Shown here piece after piece: positions 56,801 to 64,000 of a stretch of DNA of 64,000 nucleotides. This DNA comes from Uloborus plumipes. Taxonomy: Eukaryota; Arthropoda; Arachnida; Araneae; Uloboridae. Location: assembly GCA_038373865.1 (NCBI GenBank), contig JAXGGA010004740.1, positions 1 to 64,000 of the forward strand. Direction: 5' to 3'. Every line of letters begins with the position of its first letter. Position 1 is the first letter of the stretch. The notes beneath the pieces were generated by a model. The model had not been told where the DNA came from. It ran no database searches and worked only from the letters and a program-made list of their open reading frames with translations. Both the position numbers and the translations under genes were made by a program.

Positions 56801-57940
56801 ACACCAGATTTTTTTCTTTTAATAATAAAGGTCTGCTTTTCAAATTAAACTGGCATTAAAAATCTAAACTGAGATTTTTTGGCAACATATATCAAACATG
56901 ACGTTACCCTAAAAAAAGGTACGTGCCAAACAAATATATTTCCAACTACAATGCTGCATACACAGCAAAAAAAACTGTTGTTTTATAATATCCTCTTTGA
57001 ATGTTAAAGAGATCTTAATTCAATGTCAACAAAATTCAAGTCAGATCTTATGTTTATTTCTTTCCAAATTAATCACCTTTTTGTGGAAAATTTACTTTTT
57101 TATTTATTACTCCTTGTATGTGTAATATTCGAAATCAATATTTTCAAAGTTTTCATATCACTAGATTTTACGTTTCAGTGATGATTTCAAAATTGCTGTC
57201 CTTGCTCTTTTTTGATAAATTGCACGTGTAACCATCCTATTTCACCAGGACTAATTGCTTCCCGTTCATTTCATGCTTAAAAATTTCCTATTAGAGCAAA
57301 GAGAAAAGAATATGCTTGGTAAAGTATTTGACAGCAGATTTTTTCAATCTCGGACACACTGTAACGAACTGTGTCATTCGAAGAAAAAAGAGGGAAAAGT
57401 GAAAAGAATAATTAAATTGGATTGGGAAGGGGATATTTGCTATCTATTGTAGTGTAATCACGCTTCATTAAAGGTACCTTTTTCCCCCTCTACTTATCCA
57501 ACTACTTGACATGACTTTATTACTTCCTAACTTTTTTTTTTTAATTCGATAGTTCTCTCATTATAAATAATTGTTTCTTCTTCACTGATTAATGCATTCA
57601 GAAAAAATACTTACGAAATAATATTGGTGGTTTTGCCATTAATTCATAAAAAGCATTTGTTATAGAGACTACTTTCACGTTTTGGTCTGAATACGCCAAT
57701 TCTTTATCGACCAGTGTGAACTGTAACAGTTGAGTTGGCACACTATTACGATCAGTCCACTAATTGAAATAGGGGTCAAGAAAGATTGTTTTCATTACTG
57801 ATAACAATTGTTGGCTTTGTGCTAATCCAAGAACTTCTCATCTTCCAACCGAAACATAAATTAACTGGTCCAAGATCAAGCCTATTTTTATCAAAGGCCC
57901 ACTAGACCACTTCTGGTTGTTTTACAACTAAGTAAATTAA
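56801..57940. other. No gene seen
   Basis: AT-rich. At about 56960-56992 a fragment CAGCAAAAAAAACTGTTGTTTTATAATATCC resembles the end of the CACTGCAAAAAAT MITE family. The plus frame at 57255-57452 is unsupported. Confidence 0.4.
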
Positions 57941-57944
57941 TATA

Positions 57945-58595
57945 CAGGGTGTCCACTCCAATCGTGGACCGATAGCTAATTTCTAAACCGTTAGAGATAC
58001 GCATATAGTTTATTTAGGAAAAAACCTCCAAATTATGAAAGGAATTTTTGGTCTATTCAATGTTTTTCAAAAAATCAAATTTTGAAAGAGTTACGAAATT
58101 TAAATTTTTATACAGCCCCCCAGTCCTATCAATCATATTTAGTAAAACATGCTTGACACTGTAACGTTTAAAACTAAAAAAAAATCACTCCTCTACCACA
58201 AAAATTGACCGAGTTATGACGTTTTGAAAAATCAAGATTTTGCATTATTTCATGACGTCATCGAGAGATCGCTTAAGGGACCGTATGCGAAATCCTTCAA
58301 AATCTTGATTTTTCAAAACGCAATAACTCGGTCAATTTTTGTGGTAGAAGAGTGATTTTTTTTTAGTTTTAAACGTTACAGTGTCAAGAATGTTTTACTA
58401 AATATGATTGATAGGACTGGGGGGCTGTAAAAAAATTTAAATTTCGTAACTCTTTCAAAATTTGATTTTTTGAAAAACATTGAATAGACCCAAAATTTCT
58501 TTCGTAATTTGGAGATTTTTTCCTAAATAAACTCTATGCTTATCTCTAACTGTTTAGAAATTAGCTATTGGTCCACGATTGGAGTGGACACCCTG
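57945..58595. mobile_element. Foldback MITE with 298-bp arms
   Basis: The arms 57945-58242 and 58298-58595 are equal in length and nearly identical, separated by a 55-base spacer holding ATGACGTCAT. The ends CAGGGTGTCCACTCCAATCG are flanked by TATA on both sides (57941-57944 and 58596-58599), giving a TA or TATA duplication. No coding frame. Superfamily uncertain; a TA duplication would suit Tc1/mariner-type mobilisation. Confidence 0.9.
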
Positions 58596-58599
58596 TATA

Positions 58600-60185
58600 A
58601 TGTCATATAATACACGCGTAAGGATATCCTGATTTAAAGTTTTCCCCCCTTTTTCTACTAAATATTACATTTGCTGTTTAAAATGTTCTGGCTAATACTT
58701 TATTCACTTTTTCATGTGCTAAACAATTTGTCAAATCCTTTCTTTCCTTAAAATTATTATCCCTGAGTCGTATTATTAAAAATTTCAAAAGCAACTTGGG
58801 GCAAGCAGATATACATACAAGCAGATATCTTTGTGCAACTGGTTAATCCCGGCATAGTGGCATAAAGTAGAAGCCTTCTGGTAAAACCACGGGATAACCG
58901 AGAGTACCAGAAGTTGCTGTATTCACACGAACCAGTTGATAGACCTAGATAATAGAGATAGATAAATACTAGAAGTAGATAAATGCAAAGCAAAATGCTA
59001 TCCATCCACTCTTTTGAACCCTTTATGTCCCAAATTAAGTTAGCAATGAAATTTTAGATATGTTTTTGTTTTTAGGTGAAAACACATCATATAACACATA
59101 TAACGAGTAAAAAATTTTTGACGATCAGTAGGGTCTACGACCACCTGCGTCTTAGGGCCCCTAAGAGAACTGTTTCCGATTGCAGGTTCCTTCTGTTAAC
59201 CTCTCAGCAAATTACAAAGAGTGGTACTTTTAAGTACACCATCATGATTCCAGTCATTTCGGATTCGTAATACTAAATTAATATAGGGCGGGACTATTAA
59301 GCGGGACTTCTGAGTCCCGACGGGACATACACTGTTAAGAAAAGATTCAAGTTTCAAGTTACTTATTAGAACTAATAAAACTAGTGCACATTTGTTAATT
59401 TTTGTCCGTTTTCTTTTATTTTGCAGGTTGTCTGCAATTGTACACTACTCAGCTCGGTGGATAATGCGCAGACTTCATTTAATTAAACTAAAATCATCAC
59501 AAGTTAAGTTTTTTTTAATGAAATTGAAAATTTTTCTTTATTGTCCTGGCATAAAGAATAAACTACTACAAATATATGTCTGAAATGAATGTTTATTTAT
59601 TCGAGCATCATGTTTTTCCTTAACTTCTAATTTTTATTTTTACTTAGAAAGTTACATAAACAATTGCAGTTTTCTCATCAAACTTCAACTTTTCCCAGTT
59701 GAAATGTAGTTTCACGTCTCTGCTTTTCTAGAAGATTCTAATCTAAAAATTTAACATCAGTATTTCAAGGAAAGCTTTTTCTAAAAATAGAAAAGCCATC
59801 GCCAACTCAACTGGTTTTCTAAACCAACAAAAAAAAAGGAAAACTTTTCTTACAGTTTAAATCAGATAATAAATTTTGTGTTGCAAGCACTCTGTCAAGA
59901 AAAACAGAAGGTTTTTCACATAAAAGTTGTTTTATTTGACTCGAAAATTTCAACTTTTCCTCAAAGAATATATTTTTAACATCAAAATACATTCCCTTCA
60001 AATTATGTTGGCTACAAATAAAATTTAACTATTGCAATTAGAAAAATTATTTTCTTGATATACTTTTAAACTAACTGCGTAGTTAAAATATATTCATTTT
60101 AAATACTCTTAAAATCCACATAAATAAAACAAAGAATATGTATGTATATATATATGTTTATATGTGTGTGTACCTTATACAAATC
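58600..60185. other. No gene seen
   Basis: AT-rich. A GGGACT-TCTG-AGTCCC hairpin at 59303-59318 follows a GGGCGGGACT copy at about 59285-59294. Short frames (58757-59005, 59076-59270, 59392-59583, 59819-60001) have no recognised motif. Confidence 0.4.
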
Positions 60186-60980
60186 CACAGTTTACATCGG
60201 ATCTGGACGAAATTTGACAGGGAGATACTTGGGCACCAGGGACGGACCATAGGGTGGTTTTTGAGCGGGAAAAAATACCGATCCGTTCGAATTTCGAATA
60301 AACTTAACTTTAAAATGACTCTAAAATGACTTTAAAATGACTCTATCTAGCGAAATACTTATCGGATCTTCTCGATCTTTGTCTCATTCGAAAGAACGCA
60401 AAAAATACCATTTAGGAAAGTCTCCTTCTTACAGTTTTCAAAATCACTAATCGATATCTCCTCCCTGGAAAAAGATACGGGCTTTTAAAAGAAAGCGGAG
60501 TTTAATTTTTAATTGAAAATCGTCTGATCGCGTGAAAAATAGGGTCAGGTGGGGGAAAGTGGGGCTATTTTGAAAAACACCAATTTTCTCTTTTTCCTTA
60601 TTCAAATATTTTGTTCATTCTTTTTTTAAGACATAAATTGAGATAATAGCAAATACTTTTATGTTAGTTTTAGAACACTCTAAGCAAATTAAATGCTTGC
60701 AAAGCGTTTTTTGTGCTCATTGAATGTGATATGTAAGAGTTAGGTGTTTATGAACGTTCCTCTAAAATCATTATGCATTGGCAAATGCTATTAATTTTGG
60801 TATAGACTTGTAGTAGAACATTTAAAGATCAGCTGTATATAAAGACATAAAAATCAAGTTTATAGTACTATTTATTATGAGGTGTTTTCTGAGGTGGGGT
60901 AAAGTGGGTCTATGGCTAAACTTTCCCGAGGAGTTACGATTACGTTATACATTTATTAAATTGGTGCTTTTTTTAATGAT
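60186..60980. repeat. Probable old repeat fragments
   Basis: TTACATCGGATCTGGACGAA, the triplicated AAAATGACTCTAAAATGACTT stretch (60313-60342), ATCGATATCTCCTCCC and two GGTGGGG-AAAGTGGG motifs (60547-60566 and 60894-60910) look repetitive, but I cannot set element ends. Confidence 0.3.
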
Positions 60981-61088
60981 TTTATGCCCTTATTTCTTAT
61001 TATCTTGCTAAAATTGGTTCTTATTCTGTTAATTTACATGCTAAATTTCACTTGCATGCTGTTTTCCCTGTACTACCATTAGTTTAGC

Positions 61089-61255
61089 ATGGGAGTCTAT
61101 AGGCTTGGCGAGAAATCGACAAGATGTCGCCAAGTTGGCATCACTTTTGGCGACTTATTTTTGTCGCCAATTTTTGCGACAAATCACCTAGTGTCGCCAA
61201 GCTTGGTGACACTAGGTGATTTTTCGCTTGGCGACATTGGCGCAGTTTCAAACAT
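61089..61255. repeat. TCGCCAAG / CTTGGCGA motif cluster with 42-bp palindrome
   Basis: The motif TGTCGCCAAG and its reverse complement occur many times. AAATCACCTAGTGTCGCCAAG and its inverse form a 42-bp palindrome (61181-61222) with one mismatched pair. The 63-codon frame at 61089-61280 translates this cluster and is not a gene. Confidence 0.65.
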
Positions 61256-61448
61256 TATAGAAAGTTGCCGATTGTTCTAGAATGTTTCAGTGTTGTGAAT
61301 GATAGTAAAAAGAATAAAACTGATGATTGTTTCATTCATTAAATAACAACTAAAAAAAGTATTTTCGGTGCATTTGCACCTTTAAATGAAATTAAGGTAT
61401 TTTAATTTCAATGTATACTTATGTTAAAATCCAATTTTCACTTTCATT

Positions 61449-63470
61449 TTTAGCCTACTTTCCCGTTACAAAAAAAAGAAAGACGAAAAAAGTATTAAAA
61501 GTAGCTTAATGCATCTAAAAAATATCGCCAAGTCCAAAAAATATCGCTAAGTTAAAAAAATATCGCCAAGTCCAAAAAATATCGCCAAGTTAAAAAAAAT
61601 AAAAAGGTAAAATGAACATCGAAAAATTAAAAATTTGAAAGTAGGGTATTGAGATGGGGAATTTGTGTGTCGGTCGGTCGGTCTGTCGGTCTGTCTGTCC
61701 CCCCCTAATAACTTTTGAATGAACATTCCGATTTGGACAAACTTTTTTTTGTTGGAAAGATCTCGGCGAGTACAGCTCATTCCCATATTTGATTTTTCGA
61801 TTTGAACAATTTTTGGTTCAACTTTGAACCGTTCAAACAACCTGTCCGACGATGCTAACTTTTGAGTGAACAGTCCGATTTGAACAATTTTTTTTTGTTC
61901 GAAAGATCTTATCAAGGATACTTCATTCCCGTATTTACATTTCCGATTTGAACAATTTTTTGTTTAATATTGAACCGCTCAAGCAAGCTGTCACCCCTAA
62001 TAACTTTTGAGAGAACAGTCCGATTTAAATATTTTTTTTTGTTCGAAGGATCTTTTCAAGGATACTTCATTCCCGTATCTATATTTTTGATTTGAACAAT
62101 TTTTCGTTCAACATTGAACCGTTCAAAGAAGCTGTCACCCCTAATAACTTTTGAATAAACAGTCCGATTTAAACAAACTTTTTTCTGTTCGAAGCATTTC
62201 GGCAAGGATACTTCATTAGCGTATTTAAATTTTCAATTTGAACATTTTTGGTTCAACATTGAACCGTTTAAGCAACCTTTCTCCACCTAATAACTTTTGA
62301 GGGACCGTCCGAATGGATTAAACTTTTTTTTTGTTTGAAAGATCTCGGAGAGGCTTTCCCATACATTCCCATATTTCGCTTTTTGATTTGAACCATTTTT
62401 CGTTCAATATTGAACTGTTCAGAAAAAAAAATAACATTAGCGTCTACGGGGAATTTAAGTTGAATGTTGATCCTGAACTTAAAGTCGGATTTGCCTCAAA
62501 GTAACTTTGTAAGAAAATGGTTTTAATTAGGGATGCACCGATTAATCGGCAGTACCGATTAATCGGCCATAATCGGCCACTTTGCCGATTATTAATAATC
62601 GGCAAAATCGGACCGATTAATCGGTAAAAAATTATTTTTCAAATATTATTCTTTAAGGTATACCTTCACTAAGAAACTATGATGAATAATTTTATTCGCA
62701 GTAATAATAATCCTCACAGACGATATAAAGCTTTTTTTTTAATTAATTCTTCTACTTTGAATAAATATACAAAGACAATGTTGCAACATTTTTAATGCGG
62801 CGATAGTTTTCTCCTTAGCAGTGCTTTTAGATAACCTCTTATTTTCAAAGAATAAAAGTATTGAATTAAATTGCTGCTAATTATTACAAAATATGAATTA
62901 AAAATACTCCTGAATTGAAGTGCTCACCACAGACTCCCCTCCCCCTCTTTTTATGTCCCATTTTTCATGTCCAATTAACATAACTAACAATGTGTTAGTA
63001 ATATTATTGACAATAATATGAAAATTGGTTCTAAGAAATTTGATAAAAGGTTGAAATTAGTTTGTGAAAACTAGGAAAATGGAAAAAAAAATTTCTCTCA
63101 GAAATAAATTACTTACTATTTCTAAATTTGGAATTGCATAAGAGAGAAAAAACACTGATGGTAAAATTGGTGGTCGAAAAACAATCATTCTTATCATTAA
63201 TCGGCTCAGCCGGTTAATCGGCCGATTATCAACAACCGATTAATCGGTAATCGGTAATCGGCCAATTTGCTTATCGGTGCATCCCTAGTTTTAATAAATA
63301 ATGTTTGTAAAGTACTTTTCTGAGTAATCTTCTGTGAGGACTGTGATTCCGACTCCGACTCCGCAAACATGGCGGAAATGCAGGCTCAGAAAAAAAATGA
63401 CTGACTGTGCAGACGATTTTCTGTTTTTTTATTCATTTGTTTTATTTTATTTATTATTATTAATAATGAT
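61449..63470 (+). repeat. Composite repeat with five tandem ~145-bp units, copy 2
   Basis: Same order as copy 1: TAGCCTACTTTCCCGTTA, ATATCGCCAAGTCC repeats, GTCGGTCGGTCGGTCTGTCGG, then units starting near 61702, 61850, 61991, 62137 and 62284. These are followed by a GAATGTTGATCCTGAACTTAAAG segment (copy 1 has GATTCTGAAC) and, after the nested hAT element, GATTCCGACTCCGACTCCGC. It has one unit fewer than copy 1. Confidence 0.85.
62528..63287. mobile_element. hAT-like MITE (TAGGGATGCACCGATTAATCGG ends), nested
   Basis: Ends TAGGGATGCACCGATTAATC and, inverted, CGGTGCATCCCTA. Perfect 8-bp duplication GTTTTAAT (62520-62527 and 63288-63295) fitting nTnnnnAn. Subterminal regions have multiple CCGATTAATCGG motifs in both orientations; the middle is AT-rich with no transposase. 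Length 760 bp. It splits copy 2 of the composite repeat; copy 1 keeps the uninterrupted site (about 43793-43826). Confidence 0.93.
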
Positions 63471-63721
63471 CAGATGCGAGAATGCCGATGTCGATGGACG
63501 GGAAAGTAGGCTCGTTTAGTTCTTGACAGAACTTCTTGTTCATTGTTGAGGAATTAGGGTTACCAGAGCAAAGTTTCGGGACATTGCCAAGCTTTGTTAA
63601 ATTTACGTAAAAAGTTACCAAAAAGCGATAACTCGCCAGAAAAGCCAATCCTCGCACACGCGCTGGATCCAAAATGGTCAAACTTAATCTTGATGTGTCG
63701 GCTCGTCTATATAAGGGCCTG
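63471..63721. other. No gene; end of dispersed repeat then unassigned sequence
   Basis: ATCAGATGCGAGAATGCCGATG and TTTAGTTCTTGACAGAACTTC match 8776-8850. A TATATAAGGG stretch at 63707-63716 lies just before the SINE head. Confidence 0.4.
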
Positions 63722-64000
63722 AGGCCGCGGTAGTATAATGGGTAAGTCGTCGGAGTCGTATCCCGAGTGTCTCGGGTCTATCATATAGCCGCCGATCAAA
63801 GATCCTCCGTCTTCATTAATGGTGGCTGAGGGACGTTAAAAATGTTCGTGGTCACAAAATCCTCCAAGTGAAACGAAACCTCTGGGGGGTGCTGGGCCTA
63901 GGGTTTGCTCGGCTCTTGGGCCTGGTTAAAAAATGAACAGAGCGCTCTTCAGGGCCCCATCCCGGTTAAAAAGCGAGTTCTGGTATGTCCGGGGGGAGGG
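63722..64000 (+). mobile_element. tRNA-headed SINE, cut by the window end
   Basis: Starts near GAGGCCGCGG with a good A-box, TAGTATAATGGG (63731-63742); the B-box is weak. A central GATCCTCCGTCTTCATTAATG segment follows, then the body shared with 56330-56486 (TCCTCCAAGTGAAACGAAAC, GCGCTCTTCAGGGCCCC). The copy here shows what is missing from the 5'-truncated copy at 56330. Confidence 0.65.

Noticed and set aside
1..64000. CRISPR-like arrays, operons, bacterial promoters or phage genes
   Set aside because: No regularly spaced identical repeats with unique spacers and no dense coding; the window is plainly eukaryotic.

Overview
This window is eukaryotic, AT-rich, and almost free of recognisable protein-coding genes. 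It looks like an intergenic or intronic stretch of a large, transposon-filled arthropod genome. An arachnid such as a spider is my best guess, from the mix of Helitrons, hAT and piggyBac MITEs, Tc1/mariner relics and tRNA-headed SINEs, and from splice-like GTAAGT donors. This is inference; no single sequence proves the taxon. Most open frames longer than 60 codons look like chance or lie inside repeats.

Layout. 1-9 kb: a 431-bp palindromic element (238-668), a reverse-strand tRNA-like SINE (about 1190-1327), a hAT-like element full of CATCGATG motifs with an 8-bp target duplication (2951-4045), a tRNA-Thr-like remnant (4563-4637), a zone with seven copies of a GTAAC....GTTAC motif around a decayed coding relic (4997-6624), and a complete non-autonomous Helitron (6967-8456). 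11-20 kb: several MITEs, an almost complete but dead Tc1-family transposon with TA duplication (14872-16370), a second SINE copy and a pogo/Tigger-like MITE (19410-19953). 22-30 kb: a repeat related to part of the Helitron, a piggyBac-type MITE flanked by TTAA (26364-26881), a mariner transposase tail and several TA-flanked MITEs. 31-42 kb: the only region with hints of host or domesticated coding sequence. These are a plus-strand THAP-type exon with a good splice donor (37104-37180), a minus-strand candidate terminal exon (32691-32789), and two GC-richer, CpG-bearing patches sharing a 15-mer with an E-box core. A 2.77-kb hAT-like foldback element (37580-40346) sits just downstream of the THAP exon. 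42-64 kb: two copies of a composite repeat made of about 145-bp tandem units (42593 onward and 61449 onward). The second copy is split by a 760-bp hAT element whose empty site is preserved in the first copy. Also here are a second piggyBac MITE copy, two related 8-bp-duplication MITEs, a 298-bp-arm foldback, a decayed 101-codon frame, and a SINE nested in another repeat with a 14-bp duplication.

How it fits together. The window is best read as layered insertions of class II elements and SINEs. Target-site duplications are visible for Helitron (A/T), Tc1 and pogo-like (TA), piggyBac-like (TTAA), hAT-like (8 bp, mostly fitting nTnnnnAn) and SINE (14 bp). I found no clear LTR retrotransposon or LINE, no rRNA, no CRISPR and no convincing intact gene.
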